Positions 4,729-10,485 of a stretch of DNA of 14,556 nt are shown in pieces; the stretch's first letter is position 1, and each line of letters starts with the position of its first letter. The notes beneath the pieces were generated by a model. It was not told the DNA's origin and did not search any database. It saw only the letters and a list, made by a program, of their open reading frames with translations. This DNA comes from Nanohaloarchaea archaeon SW_4_43_9 (GTDB lineage: Archaea; Nanohalarchaeota; Nanosalinia; Nanosalinales; Nanosalinaceae), in NCBI GenBank assembly GCA_003009815.1, contig PXPD01000033.1:4777-19332 (forward strand). Reading direction: 5' to 3'. The translations under genes were made by a program, and so were the position numbers.

Positions 4729-5085
4729 ATGTCCCACCATCCACGTAGCAAAAGAGGAGAAAAAACTGCCAAGCAGAAGGTTGCCCAAGATCTGGAAGAA
4801 AAATATCTTGAAGGAGTTACGACACCTTCCCAGTATGAAGAATCAGAAGATAGTTACAGTCTTTTTGCGGTAAGAACTCATTACGGAGAATATCCTGATG
4901 CTGTAAACGATTTGGGTTTTCCTGCTCCTAAAGACATTCCGGGAATCTATGAAGAACTAGAAGAGTTAAAGAATAAATGGGGGAAAGTGGATGAAGAAAT
5001 TTATGATGCCAAAGGATTTTTCCGGGCCGAATCTATCGAACCTGTCTTAGGTATGAGCTGGGAGGAGATAGATGAGCTTCTTTAA
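4729..5085 (+). CDS. Hypothetical acidic protein, 118 residues
   Basis: I do not recognise this family. The N-terminus (about 25 residues) is basic and polar, and the rest is strongly acidic with a Tyr- and Glu-rich middle and a C-terminal helix ending in MSWEEIDELL. There is no signal peptide, membrane segment or cysteine. A stretch LGFPAPKDIPGIYEELEEL looks like a conserved loop-helix. The start is set by the TATA box 28 bases upstream. The stop codon shares the tetranucleotide TTAA (5082-5085) with the stop of the convergent glutaredoxin gene. Low-complexity acidity fits a high-salt cytoplasm. Confidence 0.75.
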   Translation: MSHHPRSKRGEKTAKQKVAQDLEEKYLEGVTTPSQYEESEDSYSLFAVRTHYGEYPDAVNDLGFPAPKDIPGIYEELEELKNKWGKVDEEIYDAKGFFRAESIEPVLGMSWEEIDELL

Positions 5086-5330
5086 CCATAGTGTTCTTCC
5101 AAATATTCAACTATATCATCACTCTCCGGCATTACTGTATCAGTGTTCGGATCCTTGAGAACCGGGACATTCGTCTGTCCTGAGACTTCTTCTACCCGGG
5201 AACGGTCGTTAGGATCGGCCTGTCTTGCTATGAAGTCGATTCCAAGATCTGTCAGTTTTTGTCTTACTTTTGAGCAGTAAGGGCATCCTTCGAACTGGTA
5301 TACTTCAAGCATCTGTTCTGGTTCCGTCAT
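5082..5330 (-). CDS. Glutaredoxin
   Basis: The 82-residue protein is a complete glutaredoxin/thioredoxin-fold domain. The active site is CPYC (C16, C19) after strand LEVYQFEG, the cis-proline loop is NVPVL (P56), and the glutathione- or thiol-binding turn is ESDDI (70-73). It would reduce disulfides with a low-molecular-weight thiol or a partner reductase; the thiol used in this organism is unknown. The start ATG is preceded by GGTGGTGA about 7 bases away, one of the few Shine-Dalgarno-like sites here. A perfect inverted repeat sits between its TATA box and start. It converges on the 118-residue gene with a 4-base stop overlap. Confidence 0.93.
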   Translation of the reverse strand: MTEPEQMLEVYQFEGCPYCSKVRQKLTDLGIDFIARQADPNDRSRVEEVSGQTNVPVLKDPNTDTVMPESDDIVEYLEEHYG

Positions 5331-5341
5331 TTTTATTTCAC

Positions 5342-5373
5342 CACCAAATCATTGGTGCTCGACCGTTAAAACT
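5342..5373 (-). promoter_or_regulatory. Glutaredoxin promoter with operator-like inverted repeat
   Basis: On the minus strand the TATA-like box GTTTTAACGG lies at 5364-5373, about 38 bases from the start codon. Between it and the start is CACCAA-ATCA-TTGGTG, a perfect 6-bp inverted repeat at 5342-5357. With transcription expected to start near 5342 it overlaps the start site as DNA, so a repressor operator is more likely than an mRNA hairpin. A redox-responsive regulator would make sense but is inference. Confidence 0.45.
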
Positions 5374-5381
5374 TTGATGAG

Positions 5382-5813
5382 TTACTCGATTTTTGAAACT
5401 GCTTTCTCAAGAACTTCAATATTATTCTTGTGGGTAAGAAGGGATTTCGCATCCTCCTTTCTGAAGAAAAAACCCTGTTCATGTTCGTCGTGAGGATTGG
5501 AGTTGACATCGATAAATGTATTCTCGCTTAGCTGGACAATGAATGCTTTGTATTCACGCTTGATCTCTTTTCCACCATCTTCAAAACTCCATTCAGCAGT
5601 AAAATCAAGTTCTTCTATTTCCCTGATATGAACTTCGTTAATTCCTGCCTCCTCCTTCAGCTCCAACCTAACAGTCTCTCTATAATCATCTTTCTCGAGG
5701 TGGCCCTTCGGCAGTTCCCAGCCCTCCCAGTTTTTCTTTCGATTGAGGATCACAAATCTGGGATTCCTCGGGTTCTTGTAGGCTACGATTATAACTCCTT
5801 TTTCAGTTTTCAC
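5382..5813 (-). CDS. Nudix hydrolase, Ap4A-hydrolase-like
   Basis: The 143-residue protein has the Nudix fold: the strand GVIIVAY, the stretch WELPKGHLE before the helix, and the catalytic helix ending ELKEEAGI. These features resemble bis(5'-nucleosyl)-tetraphosphatase and related enzymes that hydrolyse nucleoside diphosphate derivatives. The Nudix box departs from consensus: it is one residue short and the usual Arg of REUxEE is Leu (L50-E51), although E51, E54, E55 and G57 remain. Activity is therefore uncertain. The start is chosen at GTG 5813 because a TATA-like element at 5836-5848 would place transcription start there; an in-frame TTG at 5834 would add 7 residues. Confidence 0.85.
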   Translation of the reverse strand: MKTEKGVIIVAYKNPRNPRFVILNRKKNWEGWELPKGHLEKDDYRETVRLELKEEAGINEVHIREIEELDFTAEWSFEDGGKEIKREYKAFIVQLSENTFIDVNSNPHDEHEQGFFFRKEDAKSLLTHKNNIEVLEKAVSKIE

Positions 5814-5835
5814 GTTTCCAGTTTTTGTTCCCAAC

Positions 5836-5848
5836 TTTAATTAAAAAG
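5836..5848 (-). promoter_or_regulatory. TATA-like element between the Nudix and GTPase genes
   Basis: The nearly symmetric stretch TTTAATTAAAAAG can be read as a TATA box on both strands. On the minus strand it is centred about 27 bases from the GTG at 5813. Confidence 0.4.
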
Positions 5849-5892
5849 TATCAGTTTATCGAAAAGTCTCATGGCTTACAGGAAAGGAAATA

Positions 5893-5902
5893 GTTTTTAT
5901 AC
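5893..5902 (+). promoter_or_regulatory. TATA box of the GTPase operon
   Basis: GTTTTTATAC is centred about 40 bases before the ATG at 5938, predicting a leader of about 14 bases with GGTG at 5928-5931 in front of the start codon. Confidence 0.5.
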
Positions 5903-5937
5903 CTACGGAACGGATTTAGTATTAACTGGTGTCAACA

Positions 5938-6566
5938 TGATAAAGCGTTTGAAGGAACTTTTCAACAACTTATTCACTGATTCAGGAAAAGATGATATCG
6001 GAATAGGTATCTACGGACCGCCAAACGCAGGTAAGTCAACCCTTGCTAACCAGATTTCTAAGGATCTAACAGGTGATGGTATGAGCGATGTTTCAGAAGT
6101 GCCTCACGAAACCAGAGCAGTTGAGAAAAAAGAAAAAGTTAATATAGAAGCCGAAGATGGAAGATCTCTTGAAATCAATCTCCTAGACATGCCAGGCATC
6201 TCGACAAACGTTGACTTCAAAGATTTCACAGAACACGGCCTAGAAGAAGAAGACGCCAAAGGACGCGCCAAAGAAGCCACAAAGGGAATTGTAGAGGCTA
6301 TTAAGTATCTTGACGATGTAGACGCGTGCTTGGTGATCTTTGACGCAACCGAGGATCCTTACACACAGGTAAACGTTACAATTATCGGGAACCTCGAAGC
6401 CAAGGACATACCAATTCTAGTTCTCGCCAACAAGGTCGATCTGGAGGGCGCAGAGCCAGAGAGAGTTAGAGATGCATTCCCTCAGCACCCTGTACTGGAG
6501 ATTTCCGCTAAAGAGGGCACAAACATCGACAAACTTTATGAGGAAATAATAGAAAGGTTAAGTTAG
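5938..6566 (+). CDS. Era-like GTP-binding protein (haloarchaeal OapA-type)
   Basis: The 209-residue protein is a single G domain: G1 GPPNAGKS 27-34, a G2 threonine in PHETR near 59, G3 DMPG 84-87, G4 NKVD 165-168, G5 SAK 190-192. The N-terminal helix MIKRLKELFNNLF and blocks such as VPHETR, DATEDPYTQVN and FPQHP match the haloarchaeal GTPase that is always followed by DUF2073 and a zinc ribbon; there the trio lies near orc genes and is named origin-associated. The role is not established. The start at 5938 is preferred over an in-frame ATG at 5871 because it matches the family N-terminus and lies behind a TATA box at 5893-5902. First gene of a four-gene operon. Confidence 0.9.
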
Positions 6567-6956
6567 ATGGGAGAAGACGGAGTTACAATCGAGTTTCTGT
6601 CGAAAGAGAAGCTTAACAGCGAAGATTTCGAGAAGAAGCTAGAGCTTATACTCGAAAAGGTGAAAGATAACGCTGTCCTAGTTCTAGAAGAATCATGGAC
6701 TCCCGGAGAGAAGAGGGAACTGATCAAGACATCAATGGAAGAAGTAAACGATGATTTTCCCGGTGTCGAGTTTATGGGCCTTAACTCAGAAAGTTCGAAG
6801 CTGGAGAGAGCCCGGAGCTTTGTATACGATAAGTTTCTGAATGAGGACTATAGAAGAGGAATAACCATTGTAGGTAACTCCCGAGTGATGGAGAAAATCA
6901 AGGAAGAAAAAGATACTGTATCATTCCTCGCTAAAATGGAAGAGGAAAGCTCTTAG
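6567..6956 (+). CDS. DUF2073 family protein (haloarchaeal OapB-type)
   Basis: The start codon follows the GTPase stop with no gap, so the two are translationally coupled. The 129-residue product has the family pattern: an N-terminal strand VTIEFLS, a helix of about residues 19-33, the block AVLVLEESWTPGEKREL (36-52), the strand FPGVEFMGL and a C-terminal strand-helix GITIVGNSRVMEKIK. DUF2073 proteins occur next to Era-like GTPases in many archaea and may act as their partner; RNA or nucleoprotein binding is often proposed but not shown here. A middle segment rich in Ser, Glu and Arg (residues about 72-95) varies among relatives. No membrane segment. Confidence 0.88.
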   Translation: MGEDGVTIEFLSKEKLNSEDFEKKLELILEKVKDNAVLVLEESWTPGEKRELIKTSMEEVNDDFPGVEFMGLNSESSKLERARSFVYDKFLNEDYRRGITIVGNSRVMEKIKEEKDTVSFLAKMEEESS

Positions 6957-6968
6957 AGGCAGGTAATC

Positions 6969-7358
6969 ATGCCACACCGTTGCATGAACTGCGGTAATAC
7001 TTACGAAGATGACTCTGAAGAACTGATCGATGGATGTGAATGCGGTTCCTCGCTCTTCATATACGAGAACGAGCCTGAGGAAGAACAACTATCAGAAGAT
7101 GAGAAATCAGAGGTTAGATCAGATATAGAGGAAATGGTCGAGGAAGGTCTTGAGGAAAGGGAAAACATTAAGTTCAAGTTCGACCTAGACAGTATTGTAG
7201 TCGAGGAAGAAGGCGTATACAACATAAATGTATCACGTCTGCTGAAGGAGGTGCCGCTGGTTATACGGAAGACAGAGGGCGTCTATCACGTCCATCTACC
7301 GTCAGCTTTCACCCCCGGAAGCAGGGAAATCGACTCATCGGAGCTTGATATAACATGA
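6969..7358 (+). CDS. Zinc-ribbon protein of the GTPase/DUF2073 cluster (OapC-type)
   Basis: The 129-residue product begins MPHRCMNCGNTY, the signature start of the zinc ribbon that follows DUF2073 in haloarchaea. The first knuckle is C5-x2-C8; the second is C23-x-C25 in DGCECGSS, one residue shorter than the usual CxxC. A long acidic helix (about 36-62) links to a C-terminal domain with FDLDSIVVEEEGVYNINVSRLL and VYHVHLPSAF, a beta-rich module. It is the third gene of the operon, 12 bases after DUF2073, and its TGA overlaps the ATG of the next gene (ATGA at 7355-7358). The acidic linker is extreme even for this genome. Confidence 0.87.
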   Translation: MPHRCMNCGNTYEDDSEELIDGCECGSSLFIYENEPEEEQLSEDEKSEVRSDIEEMVEEGLEERENIKFKFDLDSIVVEEEGVYNINVSRLLKEVPLVIRKTEGVYHVHLPSAFTPGSREIDSSELDIT

Positions 7359-7615
7359 CTGAGAACGAAGAAGATCGTTTCGGAATTCCGAGTATGACGA
7401 CGAATCAGGAGGTTGCGGTATCTTTCACACTCTTCGTCCTGGGAACGCTGCTAGTGCTTTCCGGGCTCTACCCACTTTCAGAAATCGCGGATCTGGGGCC
7501 GGCGTTTCTCGGAGTAGTTATGATGGGATCAGGATACCTGTTCGCCATCGAATCAATCAGAGAACTTGAGGAGAAGGATCACTTCCTTTCAAGAAAACTG
7601 ATGAACAAGGAATGA
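7355..7615 (+). CDS. Two-helix membrane protein, fourth gene of the GTPase operon
   Basis: The 86-residue product has two hydrophobic helices at about 19-40 (with FTLFVLGTLLVLSGLY) and 48-67 (FLGVVMMGSGYLFAI), joined by a short loop, and charged tails. The N-terminus and C-terminus would both be on the same side, probably the cytoplasm given the basic-acidic C-terminal EEKDHFLSRKLMNKE. It overlaps the zinc-ribbon gene by four bases, so it is translationally coupled and likely functions with it. No family is recognised. It could anchor the GTPase, DUF2073 and zinc-ribbon proteins at the membrane, but that is inference from operon order. Confidence 0.8.
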   Translation: MTENEEDRFGIPSMTTNQEVAVSFTLFVLGTLLVLSGLYPLSEIADLGPAFLGVVMMGSGYLFAIESIRELEEKDHFLSRKLMNKE

Positions 7616-7631
7616 AAATCCGTAGCCACCA

Positions 7632-7644
7632 CTAAAAAATAAAA
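7632..7644 (+). promoter_or_regulatory. TATA box of the amphi-Trp-like gene
   Basis: The A-rich stretch CTAAAAAATAAAA is centred about 28 bases before the ATG at 7668. Confidence 0.45.
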
Positions 7645-7667
7645 CCTTTTCTCTTTCTTTATTACAT

Positions 7668-7943
7668 ATGGCAAGCGAAGAGGTAGAACTTGATTTTGAA
7701 TTTTCCAACGAAGAACTCGCAAACTTTCTGGACAATTTCGCCGACAAACTGAGGGAAGGAGAAGTCGGTCTCAGCTTCAAGGGACGAGAAGAAGTCCAGA
7801 TCACACCCAACAAGGATAACAGGGTTGAACTTGAGTTCAAAGAAGGAGATACTTACAAGAAGCTGTCAGTGGACCTAGAGCTAAGGCAGGAAATGCAGAG
7901 TACAGATAAGGGAAGAAGAAAGATTAACGTGAAAGTGGTTTAA
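7668..7943 (+). CDS. Amphi-Trp domain-like protein
   Basis: The 91-residue product shows the pattern of the amphi-Trp domain common in haloarchaea: an N-terminal strand VELDFEF, a helix NEELANFLDNFADKLREG, then alternating strands with VGLSF, VQITP and VELEFK, and a closing strand KLSVDLELR. The usual tryptophan at the end of the last strand is absent (Arg-Gln instead), and there is no Trp at all. A basic tail (KGRRKINVKVV) follows. Function of the family is poorly known. The stop shares TTAA (7940-7943) with the convergent serine-rich gene. Confidence 0.7.
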   Translation: MASEEVELDFEFSNEELANFLDNFADKLREGEVGLSFKGREEVQITPNKDNRVELEFKEGDTYKKLSVDLELRQEMQSTDKGRRKINVKVV

Positions 7944-8311
7944 GAAGCGAAACTTTCCAAGATCTCAATCATCCTTTCATTCTGCTCTATAATCCTGTCC
8001 AGCTTTGACTCAAGACCGGAGGTATCTATAGACTCTGCTTTAGAGCTTTCTCTCTTTTTATTCGAAGAACTCTCTGAACTTTGACTCTCATTATCACTAT
8101 GGTTATTCCTCTTCGGACCTTCTTCTCTAAGGCCACCTTCTTCTAGAACCTCTATAGGTGTATCATCTCCCTGTTCTTCATCCTCTTTCTCAGATGACTC
8201 TTCAGCCGCTTCCTTCAGTGTATCGAAAGAAGGCGCTGATCCTGAGGAACCCGAAGAGTTTGACTTGTTTTTGTCCTTGACATTGTCCTTTACATTATCA
8301 TAGTAACTCAT
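7940..8311 (-). CDS. Serine-rich disordered protein with C-terminal coiled coil
   Basis: The 123-residue product starts at ATG 8311 (MSYYDNVKDNVKDKNK), behind a purine-rich GAGGGGTGG element; an in-frame GTG at 8320 would add three residues. Residues about 17-98 are low-complexity, rich in Ser, Glu, Lys and Asp, probably disordered. The end is a short coiled coil, LDRIIEQNERMIEILESF (104-121), nearly the same as in the upstream gene. It overlaps that gene by 14 bases. No family is recognised. The shared coiled coil suggests the pair can form heteromers. The protein is small, soluble and without cysteines. Confidence 0.75.
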   Translation of the reverse strand: MSYYDNVKDNVKDKNKSNSSGSSGSAPSFDTLKEAAEESSEKEDEEQGDDTPIEVLEEGGLREEGPKRNNHSDNESQSSESSSNKKRESSKAESIDTSGLESKLDRIIEQNERMIEILESFAS

Positions 8312-8615
8312 CCATTCCACCCCTCATACCTGAACTGTCTTTATTTTCTGCTCCTCTAGTAGTATTATCTTTTCTTGAACCATCTTCATCTACAAGCTTC
8401 TCAAGGAGATTAATTATTCTCTCATTCTGTCTCTCCAAGTCCTTCAACGAGACTTCAGTTCCCCCGCTCCTTGATTTTTGAGAACTCGAAGATGCAGAAT
8501 CTATTTTTGACTCAACTTCGCCTCTCAGTTTAGAACTGTTTTCATTTTTTTCATCCGAAACGCCGATACGCACTTCGCCCTTTTTCGACCTAGTATCGTT
8601 ATCGAAAAGACCCAT
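8298..8615 (-). CDS. Serine-rich protein with QNER coiled coil, paralogue of the next gene
   Basis: The 105-residue product begins MGLFDNDTRSKK at ATG 8615, chosen because a TATA-like element is centred about 27 bases upstream; an in-frame TTG at 8639 lies inside that element and is unlikely. A short Ser-rich linker (35-53) precedes a coiled coil, LKDLERQNERIINLLEKL (57-74), which matches the C-terminal coil of the following gene (shared QNERxIxxLE). The N-terminal MGLF plus a basic patch is a possible weak membrane or partner tag. The two genes overlap by 14 bases and are likely a tandem duplication with diverged ends. Function unknown. Confidence 0.72.
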   Translation of the reverse strand: MGLFDNDTRSKKGEVRIGVSDEKNENSSKLRGEVESKIDSASSSSQKSRSGGTEVSLKDLERQNERIINLLEKLVDEDGSRKDNTTRGAENKDSSGMRGGMDELL

Positions 8616-8636
8616 ACAGGTAAACTTCTCAAAATC

Positions 8637-8648
8637 CAAATAAAAGCC
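8637..8648. promoter_or_regulatory. Shared bidirectional TATA-like element
   Basis: The stretch CAAATAAAAGCC is a TATA-like box on both strands. Its centre is about 27 bases from the ATG at 8669 on the plus strand and about 27 bases from the ATG at 8615 on the minus strand. A single element could thus direct two leaderless divergent transcripts. Confidence 0.55.
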
Positions 8649-8668
8649 TTTGCGAACAATCAGTGAGT

Positions 8669-9151
8669 ATGAAAGTAGAAATCATTCCAACCGAAAAAAT
8701 CCAGCAGTTGAAAGAGAACCTGAAGAAAAGAGTGGAGAGAGCGGAAATAAATGGTGAAAAGATAGAAGTAGAAGTAGAGGACGCAAAGAAACTAAGCCGG
8801 ATACCAGGCATCGATACTTTTTGGGTGGCGGAGGAAAAGTTTGAGGGACTGAAAGGAAGACCGGTCGATCAACAAGCATACACCCGACTGGAGAGCAGGG
8901 AGGATGCAGTCCGTGCCCTACTTGCGACCATCCAAGGATGGGATCTCGTGGTCCTGGAGACGGATAGAAAATGGGATCTGAAACAACTCAGAAAATATAA
9001 CCCGGATATCAAGAAACTGAAATCAGAGAAGCCTAGAGAAGAACTGGGGATCGAGAAAACAGTATCAGACATTGAAGGGCTCGAAAAAGTCGAGATAGAA
9101 ATGCCTGATGAAGACGAAAAAGAAATGATCTACCGAGAAATGCTTACCTAG
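8669..9151 (+). CDS. Hypothetical protein, 160 residues, possible RNA-binding domain
   Basis: The start is ATG 8669, placed by the shared TATA element; a GTG at 8663 would add two residues. The N-terminal 75 residues have a strand-helix-strand pattern with ERAEINGEKIEVEVEDAKKL and a conserved-looking SRIPGIDTFWVAEE, which recalls the end of THUMP-like RNA-binding domains, but I cannot assign it. A second block, GRPVDQQAYTRLESREDAV and GWDLVVLETDRKWDLKQL, looks like the core of a small alpha/beta domain. The C-terminus is acidic. No catalytic motif, cysteine pair or membrane segment is visible. tRNA- or RNA-related function is a guess. Confidence 0.8.
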   Translation: MKVEIIPTEKIQQLKENLKKRVERAEINGEKIEVEVEDAKKLSRIPGIDTFWVAEEKFEGLKGRPVDQQAYTRLESREDAVRALLATIQGWDLVVLETDRKWDLKQLRKYNPDIKKLKSEKPREELGIEKTVSDIEGLEKVEIEMPDEDEKEMIYREMLT

Positions 9152-9171
9152 TTTGAGAATATTTCCCAAAC
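9151..9171 (+). terminator. Hairpin immediately after the 160-residue gene
   Basis: GTTTGAGAA and TTCCCAAAC form an 8-pair stem with one A-C mismatch and a 3-base loop. It starts on the last base of the stop codon (9149-9151). There is no T-run, so termination is a weak suggestion. Confidence 0.3.
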
Positions 9172-9178
9172 TTGCAAA

Positions 9179-9188
9179 CATTTAAACT
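9179..9188 (+). promoter_or_regulatory. TATA box of the zinc-ribbon gene at 9214
   Basis: CATTTAAACT is centred about 30 bases before the ATG at 9214, predicting a leader of a few bases at most. Confidence 0.5.
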
Positions 9189-9213
9189 TTAATCAAGTCT
9201 TAATGATGATAGT

Positions 9214-9519
9214 ATGAAAGAAATTGACTACGACCGGGCAGAATATGTCACGAACAGAGAAGTAGAAAACGATGAAGGAGAAAAAACAGGTAGGGTCAAA
9301 ATGTTCTCCTATGATAACGAAGAATACTATTACGAAATGGAATGCCCGTACTGTAGCAACGAATGGGAAGACAGCCAGGAATTAGGACAAAGGCCTTGGT
9401 GGATCGAATGTCCTGAATGCACAAGAAGCATCAATGTCAATAGAATCAAGGATGCAAAAAAGAAAGAGATCAAGAACAGAGGCCCTGACGCAGACCTGGA
9501 CGATGTTGATGTAACATGA
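9214..9519 (+). CDS. Zinc-ribbon hypothetical protein, 101 residues
   Basis: Four cysteines form two CPxC knuckles: C44 and C47 in MECPYCSNEW, C66 and C69 in WWIECPECTRS. They are separated by 18 residues, the spacing of a zinc-binding domain. The N-terminal 40 residues are acidic and Tyr-rich with strand-forming segments, and the C-terminus is a basic helix (KDAKKKEIKNRG) followed by an acidic tail. Small zinc ribbons often bind RNA, DNA or proteins; no family is recognised. It ends only a few bases before the stop of the convergent ParB-like gene. Confidence 0.75.
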   Translation: MKEIDYDRAEYVTNREVENDEGEKTGRVKMFSYDNEEYYYEMECPYCSNEWEDSQELGQRPWWIECPECTRSINVNRIKDAKKKEIKNRGPDADLDDVDVT

Positions 9520-9523
9520 AAAA

Positions 9524-10147
9524 CTAGTAATCTAGAGAATTCAAATCCAATCTCTCCATATTAAACTCTATTCTATACTTGTTATCCATATCTCTCAGGT
9601 CCGAAAAATCTAGCCTGTCACTGGAAGCGATATTTTCCAGCGTCTTCCTTATCTCCAAATCTGAATAGAACTCTGGAGAGTTCACCTCTTCGCTTCTCCA
9701 AGGTAAATGATCTTCAATAAAATGATCAAAGGCCTCTTCCAAACTATAGTCATAGACATTAACCCAGAGAGTCTCATCATTACCTAATCTTTTGAAAGCC
9801 TCAAAATATGAGTTACCATCCAGAACCATATACTCATCTTCCTCAAAGGTTACAGCTGGAGCTCTCTTCTCAGAATCCATCACCGGGATGTTACTTTCAC
9901 ACAACTCCAACATATATTTACGGCCGGAATAAGGAAAATGAGAGATTTCATCCACTAAGACGTTTCTCAAAAGAACAGAGTTATCAAGAATATCAATCTC
10001 TTCAGGACTCCAGACCTTAGCACCATCAACCGTAACATAACTAAGATCATCATCATAATCCTGCAGCTCTCCTTCAACCCTTCCTACATCATAAGTAACA
10101 GAAACCTCTTTCACAATAGGATCATTCAGCATCCCTTCGATAGTCAT
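9524..10147 (-). CDS. Hypothetical protein with ParB/sulfiredoxin-like core
   Basis: The 207-residue product is very acidic. A middle block, residues about 98-132, holds VTFEEDEYMVLDGNSYFEAFKRLG followed by strand LWVNVYD, which follows the ParB/Srx-fold pattern: strand, DG turn, helix with A and K-R-L-G, strand. The usual ParB Arg of the GxRR box is not present (DGNSYFEA). The N-terminal third and the C-terminal acidic helices (about 135-207) are not recognised. The start ATG is supported by a TATA box 26 bases upstream. It stands alone, convergent with the zinc-ribbon gene. DNA-partition or nuclease function would be expected of true ParB relatives, but here it is only a fold suggestion. 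Confidence 0.6.
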   Translation of the reverse strand: MTIEGMLNDPIVKEVSVTYDVGRVEGELQDYDDDLSYVTVDGAKVWSPEEIDILDNSVLLRNVLVDEISHFPYSGRKYMLELCESNIPVMDSEKRAPAVTFEEDEYMVLDGNSYFEAFKRLGNDETLWVNVYDYSLEEAFDHFIEDHLPWRSEEVNSPEFYSDLEIRKTLENIASSDRLDFSDLRDMDNKYRIEFNMERLDLNSLDY

Positions 10148-10168
10148 ACAAGATAGACATAAACCAAG

Positions 10169-10178
10169 ATATTTAACG
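10169..10178 (-). promoter_or_regulatory. TATA box of the ParB-like gene
   Basis: On the minus strand this reads GTTAAATATC, centred about 26 bases from the start codon at 10147. Confidence 0.5.
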
Positions 10179-10194
10179 GAGAAACAAACTCCAA

Positions 10195-10204
10195 CATTAT
10201 TTAA
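10195..10204 (+). promoter_or_regulatory. TATA box of tRNA-Thr
   Basis: CATTATTTAA is centred about 33 bases before the tRNA 5' end. It faces away from the ParB-like promoter about 25 bases to its left. Confidence 0.5.
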
Positions 10205-10232
10205 CTCTTCACCAACTCTTCAAAGATACCAC

Positions 10233-10307
10233 GCCTCGATGGCTCAGTCTGGCTAGAGCGGTCCCCTTGTAAGGGACAGATCGAGGGTTCAAATCCCTCT
10301 CGGGGCT
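10233..10307 (+). tRNA. tRNA-Thr (TGT)
   Basis: A complete, intron-free cloverleaf: acceptor GCCTCGA 10233-10239 with TCGGGGC 10300-10306 (one T-G pair), D-stem GCTC/GAGC, anticodon stem GTCCC/GGGAC with loop CTTGTAA giving TGT, T-arm GAGGG/CCCTC around TTCAAAT, discriminator T 10307. CCA is not encoded. Confidence 0.96.
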
Positions 10308-10316
10308 TACTACGAA

Positions 10317-10439
10317 CTATTCAAAGCCCTTCATTTGAGAGCTGATATACCCGACTTCTTCCTTTGACATATCAGGGTCGAAAAAAGGTTTCTTCTTTTT
10401 TCTTCAGTCTGGTAACTTCGGAAAGTGGTTAAGAGACAT
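10317..10439 (-). pseudogene. Possible small gene interrupted by an in-frame TGA
   Basis: On the minus strand an ATG at 10439 opens MSLNHFPKLPD, stops at TGA 10404-10406, and the same frame continues as RKKKKPFFDPD and MSKEEVGYISSQMKGFE to a TAG at 10317-10319. The second half looks like a real small-protein C-terminus. It may be a 40-codon gene with a nonsense mutation or a decayed piece, or chance. A palindrome TTCTTAAGAA lies at 10441-10450. Apart from this, the gap between tRNA-Thr and the next gene holds nothing I recognise. Confidence 0.3.
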
Positions 10440-10485
10440 ATTCTTAAGAATAAATCTTTTCTTAAAGCATTTTAGTTACGCTGGA

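Noticed and set aside
5871..5937. Upstream ATG start for the GTPase at 5871
   Set aside because: The added N-terminus is unlike the family and covers the likely TATA box at 5893-5902.
8629..9072. Ser- and Phe-rich minus-strand frames over the 160-residue gene
   Set aside because: They are antisense shadows and lack starts with promoters.
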